64,000 bases of DNA from Petaurus breviceps papuanus (Eukaryota; Chordata; Mammalia; Diprotodontia; Petauridae). This document shows positions 11,761-22,950 of the stretch, piece by piece. Within the stretch, counting starts at the first letter, position 1, and each line of letters starts with the position of its first letter. The DNA is taken from the NCBI GenBank assembly GCA_028583685.1, contig JAMXIF010000073.1, forward strand, positions 1,394,901 to 1,458,900, given 5' to 3'. The notes beneath the pieces are model-generated. The model searched no databases. It was not told the origin of the DNA and worked only from the letters and a program-made list of their open reading frames with translations. Made by a program: the position numbers and the translations under genes.

Positions 11761-12126
11761 TAGTCGATCTTCCTTTCTATAGTCTCTCCCCCCATCCTGC
11801 ATACTTCCCCCTGCCCCAATTTGTTTTCCTAAACCATCTCTTTCCTCAAATACCTTCAGTAATTTCCTCCTTCTTCTCTCTCCCCAAAACTTATCAAGAT
11901 GTAATTCTTTCTTTACAAGTAGTTTTAAAATACATGACTGTTGTCACTTCTAAATGGTTTGGTGTTGCAATACAAAAATAGTTATTTTGACTTTCCAAAA
12001 GCAAGATGTTATTTTGAAAAGTCATACATTAATTATGTTATCAAATATTCATTTTTGAGTATTAATTATATGTCTATTTTGCCATAATATCCTTTGGATT
12101 TAATTCAATGTAATATTAGAGTTGGA

Positions 12127-12368
12127 CAACTAGGTGGGGCAATGGATAGAAGACTGGGCCTGGAGTCAGGAAGACATCTTCCTGAGTTCAAATTTGACCT
12201 CAGATACTTACTAGCTGTGTGACCCTGGGCAAGTCACTTAATCTCATTTGCCTCAGTTTTCTCATGCACAAAATGAGCTGGAGAAGGAAATGGCGAACCA
12301 CTCTAGTATCCTTGACAACACAACCCGAAATGGGTTCATGAAGAGTTGCAAATAACATAAATCAACTC
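12127..12368 (+). mobile_element. tRNA-derived SINE with RTE/BovB-like tail
   Basis: Full head (aactaggtggggcaatggatag…cctggagtcaggaagac…) followed by the RTE-like tail (gagctggagaaggaaatggcgaaccactc…). The sequence 11,775-12,126 before it is unassigned AT-rich DNA. Confidence 0.9.
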
Positions 12369-12429
12369 ACAAAAAGCTATATAGTAGTAGAAACCTGGCT
12401 CTGCCATTAGAAAGCTGTGTAATTTCAAT

Positions 12430-12725
12430 GTAAGAGATTTAGGAGTATATAATCATAAATAAAGCTGGAAGGGACCTTGGAGAAAATGTTACAATTGAGG
12501 AAACTGAGGTAAAAAATGTTTAAATTATGCAAGTCAGAGCCAGGATTAAAACTCAGTTCCTCTGATTCCTGCAAACTTTCTAATACACCAGGTTGTTTCC
12601 TATCACTTTATTTGTAAAGCATTTTCCTTACAACACTTCAGTGAGGTAAATTCTATATTATGGTTCCATTTTGCAGGTGAAGAAACTAAGGATCCAGAGA
12701 GGTTCAAAAACTTATCAAACCTTTT
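12430..12725 (-). mobile_element. Two adjacent MIR-type fragments
   Basis: 12430-12600 and 12605-12725 each carry a minus-strand MIR core signature (…gctggaagggaccttgg…gaggaaactgaggt…gccaggattaaaactcag… and …ccattttgcaggtgaagaaactaagg…). Both are diverged and truncated. Confidence 0.65.
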
Positions 12726-12754
12726 CCTTTCAAAACCTCTTTCTACAATGCAAT

Positions 12755-12850
12755 GATTGATTTCCTTGGCTTCAGTTTCCTCAGATATAAAATGAGGAGG
12801 TTGGGCTAAATGATATCTATGTCACTATCTAGTACAAAGTTTATGATTTT
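12755..12850 (+). mobile_element. MIR 3'-half fragment
   Basis: Reads 'ttcagtttcctcagatataaaatgaggaggttgggctaaatgat', a plus-strand MIR core with the usual 'ggttggactagatgat' continuation. Confidence 0.65.
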
Positions 12851-13267
12851 ATATATGGGGCAATAACATTTGAAGGATTTACCATGATCAAATATGAGCA
12901 TTTTGTTACTTAATTTGTTGTTCAGTGTTATATACACATGTATATTGGATGTTGGAGAATTGGAGATATTCAATACCTAGTTCAAAGAAAAATTATGCTA
13001 GAGAGGAAGATAAAGGTCTTCATAGCAGCATTTTAGTGTCCTTATCTCTTTGACTTTACTTAGCTTCAATTTCATTAATATTGGAATGGGTATATTCAAG
13101 GTAGAAAAAAATGGAGCATAGTCATTAGGGTGACAGTGCTTCCAGAGGATGTCCAGCTCACCCCTGCCCTGTATGTGATCTCCTATGATCCATAATTCTA
13201 GAGATCATGGCCTTTCCTCAAAAAGAAAGATATGCCCAACAAAAACAAACAAAAAACAAATTTTATT

Positions 13268-13433
13268 TATTTATTTATTTTAAGCAATTGGGGTTAAGTA
13301 ACTTGCTCAAGGTTACACGGCCAATTATTTCTGGGTGTGGTGCTAAGTATCAGAGCCCAGATTCCATCCCAGGTCATCCCGACTCTGGGGCCAGTGCTCT
13401 TACTCACTGTGCCACCTGGCTGCCTCCAAAAAT
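13268..13433 (-). mobile_element. tRNA-derived SINE, same subtype as 11,625
   Basis: Reverse complement of the subtype with 'ctgggtgtggtgct' and 'cggccaattatttctggg' in the plus reading; tail as TTTA repeats at the left. Target duplication AAATTTTATT at 13258-13267 and 13434-13443. More diverged than the 11,625 and 21,662 copies. Confidence 0.9.
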
Positions 13434-13609
13434 AAATTTTATTGCCATGTAGCACCAAAAAAATGACAGGAGATGAAATTCAAAACAAATGATTTATGTT
13501 GGTTCTTAGTACCTCCCAAAGAAGAGTAAGAGTAAACTTTCTTAAAATTAAAATTCCTGGCTTAGATATATAATCATCTGTAGATTTCAATTATCAATAC
13601 TTACCCTGT

Positions 13610-13785
13610 TACTAAAGATCATTGATAGAAGGAACCACCAAGGCTATCTAGTCCTACCCTTTCACTTTACATCTGAGGAAACTGAGACCCAGGGACATTA
13701 AGTGATTTAATCAAAGATGGGAAGGAACTGAATTTATAAGCTCTTTACCTCAAAGTCCAGTATTGTTTCTATGGGACTTTACTGC
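13610..13785 (-). mobile_element. MIR fragment
   Basis: Diverged MIR core in minus orientation (…catctgaggaaactgagacccaggg…ttaagtgatttaatcaaag…ctgaatttataag…). Confidence 0.6.
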
Positions 13786-13820
13786 TTCCCCATGAAGGGA
13801 ACTGGTTTTAAGAAACTTTC

Positions 13821-13858
13821 ATTAATTCAGACTAATTGGGAGGTCAGTCTGAATTAAT
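13821..13858. repeat. Perfect 13-bp inverted repeat, 12-base loop
   Basis: attaattcagact (13821-13833) and its exact complement agtctgaattaat (13846-13858) surround aattgggaggtc. It is not part of a recognised element. No T-run follows, so a terminator role is not suggested. Confidence 0.8.
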
Positions 13859-13951
13859 CAGAAATCTAAATTAAAGAATATTATATCTGGAAGAAACATT
13901 GGAATGATCTAAACCAAAAAAAGAATTTTTATTTCAAAATATCACCTTCTT

Positions 13952-14747
13952 ACATTAATGCATTGTTGGTAGAGTTGAGAACTACTCTGAAGGGTAATTT
14001 ACAACTATGCCTATAGTGAAACCAAACTGTGAATACCCTTTGAAATAGCAATACCACTACTAGTTCTGTGTCCCAAAAGGATGATTAAAATAGGGAAAAG
14101 GACCTAAACGTGCAAAAAATATTTGTAGCAGCCCTTTTCATGGTGGCAAAATATTGGAATTTGAGGGGATGCCCATCAATTGGGGAATGCTTGAACAAAC
14201 TGTGGTATATGAATGGAATGGAGTACTACTGTGTAATAAGAAATGATGAATGGGCAGATTTCAGAAAATCCTAGAATGACTTACATGAACTGCTGCAAAG
14301 TGAAATGAGCAGAACCAGGGAAACATTGCATACAGTATCAACAACATTGTGTGATGATCAGGTATGAATGACTCAGCTGTTCTCAACAACACAGTGATTC
14401 AAGACAAGTACAAAAGACTCAAGAAGGAAAATGCAATCCATAACCAGGTAGAGAACTGAAGGTCTCTGAATACAAATCAAAGCATATTTTTTCACATATT
14501 TTATTCTTTCTCATTTTTTTCCTTTTAATCTGTTTCTTCCTCCACAACTGTGATGAATATGGAAATATGTTTTACATGATAGCATGTGTAAAACTATATC
14601 AAACTGCCCACCATTTTCAGAAGAGGGGAGAGGAGGGAGGCAGGGAGACAGAAAATTTTGGAACTCAAAATCATGTAAAACTGAATGCTAAAAATTTTAT
14701 TGATATGTAATTATGAGAAAAATAAAGTACTATTTAAAGCAAAAAAA
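13952..14747 (+). mobile_element. L1 LINE 3' end, complete at its insertion borders
   Basis: Covers the last part of ORF2 and the full 3' UTR with an AATAAA near 14720 and an 8-A tail. Target duplication ATCACCTTCTT (11 bp) at 13941-13951 and 14748-14758 brackets it, so the borders are exact. Typical 5'-truncated L1 insertion. The intact tail makes it the reference for the disrupted tail at 7.2 kb. Confidence 0.95.
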
Positions 14748-14828
14748 ATCACCTTCTTTTCTGAATATATCACTCTTCCCCAGTCCCCAACCTGGTAAAT
14801 CATCACTAATGCTGCAGGAAAATAAAGA

Positions 14829-15013
14829 AAGGAGAGACAGAGACAGAGACAGAGAGAGAGACAGAGAGACAGAGACAGTCAGAGACAGACAGAGAGAGAG
14901 AGAGACAGAGAGACAGACAGGCAGAGAGAGACAGAGACAAACAGGCAGAGAGACAGAGACAGAGGCAGAGAGGCAGAGAGAGACAGAGACAGAGAGAGAC
15001 AGAGACAGAGAGA
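14829..15013. repeat. GACAGA/GAGA microsatellite
   Basis: Purine-rich units GACAGA, GAGAGACA and GGCAGA in a long imperfect array. Open frames on both strands (RDRDRER… and SLSLCLC…) are by-products of the repeat. Confidence 0.95.
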
Positions 15014-15179
15014 TGGAATTTGGCCAAAATAATCAGACAATAACTCAAGTCTAATAGTATGTTGATGTTCTATGCCTATATTCCCCCATCTCTGCATAGA
15101 AGAGAGGGAAGTGAACTTTTTCATCTCTTCTCTGGGTCATATTTTCACCCAATATTCTAGTTTTAATAAAATCATAAAA

Positions 15180-15365
15180 TCAGATAGTTTCAAAGCTGGA
15201 AAGGGTATTAGAGATCACCCAGTGCTATCACTTTATTTTGTATGTAACAAAAATTATGTCTGTTGAAGTCAAATGCCTTACCTAAGGTCACATAGCTACT
15301 TAGATACTAAATCAGGTCTTGAACCTAGATCTCCAAACTCTAGTTTGTGGTCCCAATAATGCTGG
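15180..15365 (-). mobile_element. MIR fragment
   Basis: Shows '…aaagctggaaagggtattagagatcac…' and '…ccttacctaaggtcacatagctact…' typical of a minus-strand MIR. The following 15,366-15,736 is unassigned AT-rich DNA. Confidence 0.6.
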
Positions 15366-15736
15366 GACTGCCTCAAGAAGTTTAGGTTTGCTAATTTCAC
15401 ATATATACAGAAACTTAAAATAATTGTTAACAAAGAATTTAGAAGTGGAGATTCTACTGAGCCCCATTTTAATTTAGACATTAGACCATTTACATACAAC
15501 TAATTAAAGTGCTACTAAAATATTCCATTTAAAGGTTTAGCTTGTGGTCTGCAATCATTTTTATATTTCTAATTTTCTCAGCAATGTCTTCTTATAAATA
15601 GTATAAATATAAACTTCAACCAGTCAGGTTGAATTATCATCAATTCTAAATTCTTAGAGCTCCAATTAGTTACTTTGCCATAGTTATGATAAAAAAAAAC
15701 TCCATTAAATATCATCCAAATGTAAATCAACTAATG

Positions 15737-16068
15737 GCAGCATGGTGTTACTGGATAGAGTGGATAGAGTGCTGGACTTGGAGTTAGGAAGTTGTTCAGA
15801 TGATTTTTTAGTCATGTTCAACTCTGCAGGGACCTATTTGGGATTTTCTTGGCAAAGGTACTGGAATTGTTGGCCAGTTCCATTTTCAAATGAATTTACA
15901 AGTGAGGAAACTGAGGCAAATAGGGTTAGGTGACTTATCTGGGGTCATACAGCTGTAAATTGACCCTGGATTTGAATGTAGATGGCAAATGACTCCAATA
16001 TCTTTGCAAAAAAAAAAAGATTACAGAGTCAGACATTAGACAAAATGACTAAATAACAACAAATCAAC
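15737..16068 (+). mobile_element. SINE with RTE-like tail whose middle is replaced by an inverted SINE segment
   Basis: 15737-15790 is a plus-strand SINE head, 15985-16068 the plus-strand RTE-like tail of the same family. Between them, 15791-15984 is a minus-strand copy of the same family running from its tail (gttgttcag…attttcttggcaaagg…) to its core. The outer copy lacks its own middle part, so either a second copy inserted with a deletion or a local inversion/conversion took place. Confidence 0.8.
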
Positions 16069-18798
16069 TCAATGTATCTGTTCTTCTGCTGAGGCAATTT
16101 AAGCAATAGTAAATAAACCCAAGTTTGGCACATCCTAGTTTCCAAGTAAGAATTGATATATTGAATGTCTACATCAAAATCTCTCCTATTTTCTGAATAT
16201 ATGCCCCTCCTATTTTCCCAGAGCACCATCATTTTTGTGGAAACAAAAGTTGTATCTATTTGCAATTTAATTCTATTCATTAAGTGAGGAATGCTGCTAT
16301 TAAAATATCTAAAACTTTATGGTGCATATGTCATAATAATGAAATACCAGCATATAAAAACAAATAATGGCAAACAGTGGAAAGTTAGATGATTGTATTC
16401 TTTTGGGGCTATAAGGAAAAGAACTGGTACCTCCTCTACTTAGAATTGATATCTTCTTCCATGGAGTTGATGTGCTTTCCTTAGGTGCTCTAAGGTTCTC
16501 CCAATGTCTCTATCTCCTGGGATTCATCTTCTTTGTTCTTAATTAATCAATAATGAATAAATAGTAAAGCATTTTAATTCAAGTAAGGCAATGATTTATT
16601 AGAAGAGATCAAGAAAATCTAGGAATAGAAGGGACTTGAAGGGTGCCAAAGTTGGGTGAAGAGTATAAGATATATTAATAACTTCATTAATAGTCTTTAG
16701 GGTTTTGAATTTCTGCAAAATTTTAGCATCCATAGATTTTTATTTAACTATAGAAGTTACTGGGCAAAATATATAATCTAGACATGATTTGAAAGTCTAG
16801 CATACAGAACATCAGCAAAGAAAAAGCTTAGAAAAGAACATGTGTTGAAGTGTTTATATAATATAACAAGCAATGTGAGGAAATAAAAATTGAGAAGGAT
16901 ATTATAAATTAAGTTGTGCTCTATTGGGGATTGCTGGAATCCAGGGAGACCATTCTTATAGCCAGAATGTTCACATATATAATAGGTATAGTCAGCAAAG
17001 TATTGGAAGAATTGGAGGAAAATTGGAGTGGAAAGAAGGAAACAATATCAAAATTGTATTTATAGTGGCAAGAAGATGCAGCTTGACAGTTAAGAGAGAG
17101 GGCAAATGAAGGAGCCAAGGAACAAATGGTCTTTGAGAAGTCACAGCATGTATTTGCTAAAGGTTAAGGAGGTTAGAAGAGGAAAGAATCATTTCTAATG
17201 TAAGTTGTTTAAATCGCATAGCAATATATATACAACTATTTAGATGCATGTTGGATTAAAAACACAGTCAAACATTCCACGTTAGTGAGGTCCTAGAATT
17301 ATGCAGAGAACAAGCATGAAAAGAAACTGCCAGTCATTTTCCCCAGAAGGAGAATGTTGGAAGTACAGGAAAGCTTAGTATGCCTAACCACAAATTTATG
17401 GAGATCAAGATCTGACAGTGAGAAAAAGTTCCATTAGTAATCATGAGTATAGCAGTATAATCCTTTGAAGACAATAAATCAAGAAACTAGAGATAAAACT
17501 TAGCATTACCAATGAAAGCTGGAAGTGGTTAAATAAACACCTTTGTTCTAAAAAAAAAAATAACATTTACCAGAGACACAGCTAGAATTTTTGCATTTGA
17601 GACAAGCAGTTGTATCAGCAATGCCATATTCACAATGCCTATAGAGATTACAAATATGCTGATATAATTATCCATCACAAAATACGTCAGGTTTGCCATT
17701 TGGGGAAATAAACTAGAAAATTTATTAAGATACCAAAAGACTGAGTCCCAAAACCAGAAAGTGAAAGCCATCAGAGTAGTTATGATATTGGCACAGGTAG
17801 ATAAAGTAGAAAGCACCCACATTTTCAAGCCTTTAAAACAGAACAGGCTACCTCAGGCAAAGGTCCTCCTCTCCCCACTCACAGCAACCACCCAGTGTCC
17901 TGGAAGAGCGCTCCCAGCAGCTCTGGCCCCCGGCAGTGCTCAGCAGGAGTCCCAACTCAAAAAAAAAAAAAAAGGCACCCTCCCCCCACTGCCCTCCCCA
18001 GGCCCCTTACCTCGGCTTTTTTTTTTTTCTTGCTCTGCTATGTCAGCACGTCCATGGGGCATGGGAGATCTTTAAATCCCATAACCCTTACAGCAGTATG
18101 CACAAAACATATCCTCAAATCCACTTTTAAGACAGATTCTTTTAGGGTAGTCTGAGTAACAAGGCTGTTGGAAGGGGAGATGGCTGGCAATGCTCTCTAT
18201 TGGGGAGACAGAGACTGAGATAGCAGTCTGGGAAACACAGAGAGAGAATTGGGAGATTAGGAAGGACCTCACCTAGAGTGTGTTTGCACCATCTTACAGC
18301 TTTCAATTTTGACCAATTTTTTCTTGCCACCTCACTGTTAAAATAAGTGGGTTTCTTCCCCTTATCTTCCAAAGGAATGCAAGAGTTTCTAGAACCTTTT
18401 CAATTTTGGAGCCCTGGTGGAAATTCCTATTTCCCTATCTTAATTATAATTCTGTCATATGGAACATATTTGTTGGGAACCAGTATGGCTGTTCCATGTT
18501 TGGAGAAGTTTCTTTTGGTGAGAGATCTGACTTATACTATGCTGCTGGCCTTCCCTTCTCCATATTTCCTTCAATATGCTTTGTTTAGAATGAATGTTTA
18601 TGCTGCCTCCTTTGTCCCTTCTATGCACTGTCCCTGTTTACCACGCATTCAGCAAACATTTAGTTATTGCCCATAATGTGTTAGCCATGGACAGATGAGA
18701 AGCCATAGCTTAAGCATCCCTTTGTTATGTCATAGTGTCAAGCAAAAATGTTGAGCAGGGAAGTTGAATGACTATTGAAACTTGGTTATATAAAAGTT
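16069..18798. other. Unassigned DNA with a small GC-rich island
   Basis: No gene or repeat recognised over 2.7 kb. 17850-18060 is clearly richer in G and C than its surroundings and carries an A-run (about 17950-17963) and a T-run (about 18018-18030). A 99-codon hydrophobic minus-strand frame (17529-17828) and a 109-codon plus frame (18347-18676) do not resemble families I know. AATAAA at about 17531-17536 followed by an A-run at 17550-17560 could mark the 3' end of an old plus-strand retroposed copy, source unknown. Confidence 0.35.
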
Positions 18799-18811
18799 CT
18801 CCTATGTTATT

Positions 18812-18957
18812 TTTTTTGGAGGGAGAAGGCAAGGCAATTGGGGTTGTTAACCCAAGGTCACACAGCTAGTAAGTGTCAAACATCTGAGGCCAGATTTGAA
18901 CTCAGGTCCTCCTGATTCTGGGGCCAGTGCTGTACTAACTGTGCCACCTATCTGCCC
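18812..18957 (-). mobile_element. tRNA-derived SINE, sharp ends
   Basis: Minus-strand marsupial SINE with a perfect 13-bp target duplication CTCCTATGTTATT at 18799-18811 and 18958-18970. Short T-run at the left is the A tail. Confidence 0.94.
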
Positions 18958-19204
18958 CTCCTATGTTATTCTTGCAGAAAGGGTTATTGTGTTCTTTGAG
19001 TATAAATACAAATGACCTATCAGGCACACCTGCTACCCTATATGCAGTTTGAGAATAGGGAAAATATGATCTCAATTAAAAAGACTAATATTAATTAATT
19101 AAGCTTGCTTCTTGATTAATGGAGTCTATATGAATATAGGACAGAAGGTGAGATTTTTCTTTTCTTTTGGTAAGTATTGGATTTAAAATAAAATTCTACT
19201 AGAT

Positions 19205-19362
19205 GTAGTGTTTAGTGGAAATAATATTAGATTTAGGGTTAGAAAACCAGTGTTTGAATCTTGGCTTGGATACCATCTAGTTATGTGACCACAAATAGGT
19301 CACTGAACCTTTATGAACCTTAGTTTCCTTATATGTAAAGTGGGATATATTTGCATTATTTA
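19205..19362 (+). mobile_element. MIR fragment
   Basis: Plus-strand MIR core: '…gtttgaatcttggcttgg…agttatgtgaccacaaataggtc…cttagtttccttatatgtaaagtggg…'. Confidence 0.65.
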
Positions 19363-19367
19363 CCTAA

Positions 19368-19570
19368 AAGTAGCCCAGTAGATAGAAATACTGGACCAGG
19401 AGTCAGAATGACCTGAATTCAAAACTGACCCTTGACACTTAACTATTTTATCCTGGACAAGTCACTTAATTTCTGTTTGCCTCAGATTCCTGAAGTGTAA
19501 ACTGGGGATAATAATAGCATCTACCTTGCAGGGTTGTGATAAGTATCTTCTAACACAATATTTGTAAACA
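19368..19570 (+). mobile_element. CORE-SINE (MON1/THER1-like)
   Basis: tRNA-like head (agtagcccagtagatag…ccaggagtcagaatgacc) followed by a MIR-like core and '…actggggataataatagc…cttgcagggttgtgat'. Abuts a MIR fragment on its left. Confidence 0.8.
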
Positions 19571-19929
19571 AAAAGAAAAAAAATATAGGGAGCTTTGTAA
19601 ATCTGACAGGCCTCCATGATGATGAATCATTCATGAATGGATGAACAGAAGATTGTGAATAATTATCTGGTGTTTGCTTCACTAAAGTCTGCTTTGGATG
19701 TCTCATCCTGACATAGAGGTGACCCAAGACTCTTTTGAAGCAGTGCAGTTGGAGCATGGTCACTCATTGTTCCTAAGAATCCAGAAGAATATTCATCATG
19801 GATAGGCACAGTTAGGGTCTGGATGTTATTTGTCTGAAGAATATTTCTGTTAAATTTCAACCAACTTATTGCAAATTTGGTTGTAAGAAAATCTTATTTT
19901 TTTATTTTTTGGCACAGTAATTTATAATA

Positions 19930-20105
19930 TGGATCTGGTTTCAAATTTTGGCTCTTCAACTTGGTAGTTGGTAGCATTAAGCAATTCACCTCACCTCTCT
20001 GAACCTCAGTCTCCTTTTCTGTAAGATTAAGTGGTTGGAAAAGATGACCTCAAAGATTCCTTTTTTCTTTGTTCCTGTGATCCATGTTCCTGTGATCCTA
20101 AAGCA
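19930..20105 (+). mobile_element. MIR fragment
   Basis: Plus-strand core with '…tcacctctctgaacctcagtctcc…' and the downstream '…gttggaaaagatgacctc…' part. Confidence 0.6.
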
Positions 20106-20164
20106 CAAAGAGATGGTGATTTTAACTCATATATCTTGAAATTTTGAATAATCTAAAGTGCTTA

Positions 20165-20230
20165 AGCATTGCAATAATTCATATTTATATAGCATTTTAA
20201 AGTTTCTTATAACTTTTCTCAGGAAATATG
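20165..20230 (-). mobile_element. CORE-SINE tail fragment
   Basis: 'aatattcatatttatatagcattttaaag'-like stretch, the reverse of the CORE-SINE tail. Short and truncated. Confidence 0.45.
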
Positions 20231-20489
20231 CCTGTGAGACAGGCATATCTCCAAAATTTTAATGAATCTGTAGCCTCATTAATGTGTCTCTTTTCCTTAT
20301 CAACATCTTCTTATCCTGTATGATTTTTGTCTCCCCCTTTCCTTTCTCCTCTAATGGATAAACTTAAAATGTTGGATTTTTCCCCATCTAATTACACATA
20401 TTTTTGGAGGGTAATGGTGTAGCAATTAGGCTTTCTATCTGTTATCGTTCATTTTTGCCATATTAATAATTGAGGCAGTTACATATTAC

Positions 20490-20640
20490 TATTTTTATTG
20501 CTTTTATTCTCCCCATTTTACAGAGGATGAAACTGAGGAAGGTGACTTGCCTATGATCATACAGTGTTAGAGCTAACACCTAGAATTCAGGTCTTCTGAC
20601 CATAGCCAGCACTCTTTGCTTTATGCCATGGACCTTGATA
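20490..20640 (-). mobile_element. MIR fragment
   Basis: '…ccccattttacagaggatgaaactgagg…ggtgacttgcctatgatc…gaattcaggtcttctgacc…' is a minus-strand MIR core and head. Confidence 0.7.
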
Positions 20641-20644
20641 AGGC

Positions 20645-21145
20645 ACCAAGTATACAGAGTTTAAGGGTGTATGTGGTGTTGAGGGAGGACTAGCCCCTCT
20701 GGTGTGAAGGCTTGTTGAGCCATCTTCAGGACTACTCATCCACCTTTGCTATCTACCAACCACCTAATTCTCACCTGTGGCTCCAAGAAGCTGTAGCATA
20801 TATAGCAGCCATAGACCCTTAAAACTGTCTTAGCAGAAAGGCTAAACCAGGTTGAGTGTAAACAATGGGTCTCAAACTCATCCATAAGTTAAGGCAATGT
20901 CTACTTCAAGAATGTGAAGACTTCTCCAACAGAATAGCCAGACGAGAGAAAATTGTTTCAATGGGCCAAGAAGTCTGTTAAAAGAGGTTCCGTGAAATGC
21001 TTAGAGCTTTATTAGACATTGAATGCACCAAGCTCATCCACTGAATCTCAAGCCATTCCCAAGTTGTCTTAACATTTATCTTGCCACCAGACTTTGATGA
21101 CTGGAAGGGAGAGTGAGGCTGATGACTTTGTGCAACTGTGCACAA
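20645..21145 (+). mobile_element. Diverged long retroposon related to the SINE at 48,483
   Basis: The right part (…tcatccactgaatctcaagcc…tgccaccagactttgatgactgg…gagagtgaggctgatgactttgtgc…) aligns in order with 48,590-48,670 (…caccagacccagatggctctgg…gaaagtgaggctgctgaccctgc…). The left part is longer than the 48-kb copy and looks like the same family's 5' extension. The family's terminal tail is not preserved here. I do not know its catalogue name. Confidence 0.5.
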
Positions 21146-21240
21146 AAGATCAGAGTTTAACACAGATCATTGTCAAGGAAAACTATCTTTATTTTGGCTT
21201 GATTGATATATTTTGCCTGTAGAACCTCTCCCCTGAGCTA

Positions 21241-21408
21241 CTTTTTATTTTTTATTTTTGCAGAGGGGGACAGCAGGGCAGTTGGGGTTAAGTGATTTGC
21301 CCAAGGTCACATGGCTAGTAAGTTTTAAGTGTCTGAAACCAGATTTGAACTCAGGTTCTCCTGACTCCAGGGCTGGTGTTCTATTCACTGCACCACTTAG
21401 CCACCCAT
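21241..21408 (-). mobile_element. tRNA-derived SINE
   Basis: Minus-strand marsupial SINE with target duplication CTGAGCTA at 21233-21240 and 21409-21416. T-rich left end is the tail. Confidence 0.92.
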
Positions 21409-21661
21409 CTGAGCTATTTTTTTAGAATGTATCTACTACTCTTAGGTTCTAGGGAGTAATAGAGAGGAGATATGTTAATATTATAGGACTCAAAGTACCC
21501 CAACTTGTGTGCTTCCCATTAACAATCAGCTAGTAGACACAATTAACTCTCAAAAAAGGCATTCATTAGAAATTGTAGATACAAAATATCCCCCTTTTCT
21601 GTAAATCTAGGGCACAGTCTCCTACAAATAGGCACTATGTCTTTCAGAAAAATAGGCTTTG

Positions 21662-21830
21662 GGGGCGGCCAGGTAGCACAGCGAGTAAGAGCACCGGCTC
21701 CAGTGTTGGGATGACCTGGGGATCGAATCCCGGGCTCAGACACTTAGCACCCACCCAGAAACACCTGGCCGTGTAACCTTGAGCAAGTTACTTAACCCCG
21801 ATTGCTTTAAACAAAAAAAAAAAAAAAAGA
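21662..21830 (+). mobile_element. Full-length young tRNA-derived SINE (ATCGAATCCCGG subtype)
   Basis: Begins ggggcggccaggtagcacag and keeps a tRNA-like B box (gatcgaatccc) and a long A tail at about 21814-21830. It differs from the 11,625 copy at only a handful of the shared 130 positions. Flanks aaaaataggctttg and aaaagtaagctttg form an imperfect target duplication. Candidate best copy of this subtype in the window. Confidence 0.93.
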
Positions 21831-21843
21831 AAAGTAAGCTTTG

Positions 21844-22740
21844 ACTTTGAAGATAATAGTACTGAGACACATGGGTAGGAGATATGTGTGGCAAAGGAAA
21901 CTCACAATTCCTGAAAATTTAGGGCCTAGAAATAATTTCTCTCTTAGTGGAATCCTAATTCAGTTTTCTGCATTGGTTTAGCTAGAAGAGCTGCTCGTTT
22001 GGTTTTCCAGAGTCTGCTGCTCTCTAAAATATGGCATTCTATTTGCTGGAGCTAACTCCATCTTGAGTCCCTAGCTGGATCTTTTTTTTTTTTTAATTTT
22101 TAACTTTTCTTAGAGGTAATGTTTCTCACATCTGCTCACCTCTCTGCTGATTGTATTTTGCCCGTATGAAATATGTGTATCTGAGCCTTCAATTGTGCTT
22201 CAAACAACTTTTGAGTGCTGGATCGGAAGTCTCCCTCCAAGCAAGTTGTGTCAAGACACCATGACCAGTGAGGAGAGGAAGAAATAGAAAAATTTCCTCT
22301 TCCCCTTATGTACCCACGCAGTTGTTTCTCACTAAACATAGCTTTGACTAATAGCTTGCAATGCCAGCCAAGGTTTAACTACCTGAAGTACTACTTAAGC
22401 ATGCACAATATTTACTTATTCAATGAGGTCTCTCTCTTTAATTCATCAGAGAAAGCTCAGTGGTTAGTCATCTTTCACTGACCTTACCACTAATTCAAAA
22501 TCTACCTATATACCTGTTTTAATTCCTATCCTCTGCCTGACAGTAGACATCACCCTCATCAATTTCATCATTATCTTCATCAGCAACATTATTATTATTA
22601 TTAAAAACAAGTTAAACCTAACCTCATTCAGGACATTCTAATCTCTGAAAACTTACAGAAAGTTTCAGAAATAAATATATAAGAAAGCACTAATCTTATT
22701 GAGTAATATTAATGATGAATTGCTAATAATTAGTGCATCA
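21844..22740. other. Unassigned DNA
   Basis: No gene or repeat recognised apart from a T-run at about 22083-22095 and a short TTA run near 22590-22602. Confidence 0.4.
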
Positions 22741-22744
22741 TTTT

Positions 22745-22935
22745 CAGTTGTTCTTAACTTTGGATCACCTTGACACTTAACCTCTATGGGCCACAGTTTC
22801 CATCTCCGTAAAATGAAGGCATTCTCAACTCACATGATTCTAATGGAAAAGATTTTGTAGAGGGGGATCATGTTCAAGTACAGGGTGGTCTAGATGACCT
22901 ATGGTATCCCTTAATATGCCGAATCTATGATGCTG
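22745..22935 (+). mobile_element. MIR fragment(s)
   Basis: '…acttaacctctatgggccacagtttccatctccgtaaaatgaagg…' then '…gtggtctagatgacctatggtatccc…gaatctatgat…', consecutive parts of MIR in plus orientation. Confidence 0.65.
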
Positions 22936-22950
22936 TTACCCAAGTTACAG

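Noticed and set aside
14713-15124. Open frames of 80-113 codons on both strands
   Set aside because: Produced by the GACAGA array (RDRDRE and SLSLCLC text), which lacks stop codons in several frames.
17529-17828. 99-codon hydrophobic minus-strand frame that could be a membrane receptor fragment
   Set aside because: I compared it from memory with taste and vomeronasal receptor motifs and with claudin-like proteins and found no convincing match.
21662-21830. Possible tRNA gene because of a B-box-like GATCGAATCC
   Set aside because: The segment has a long A tail, imperfect target duplication and two sister copies, so it is a tRNA-derived SINE and does not fold as a full tRNA.
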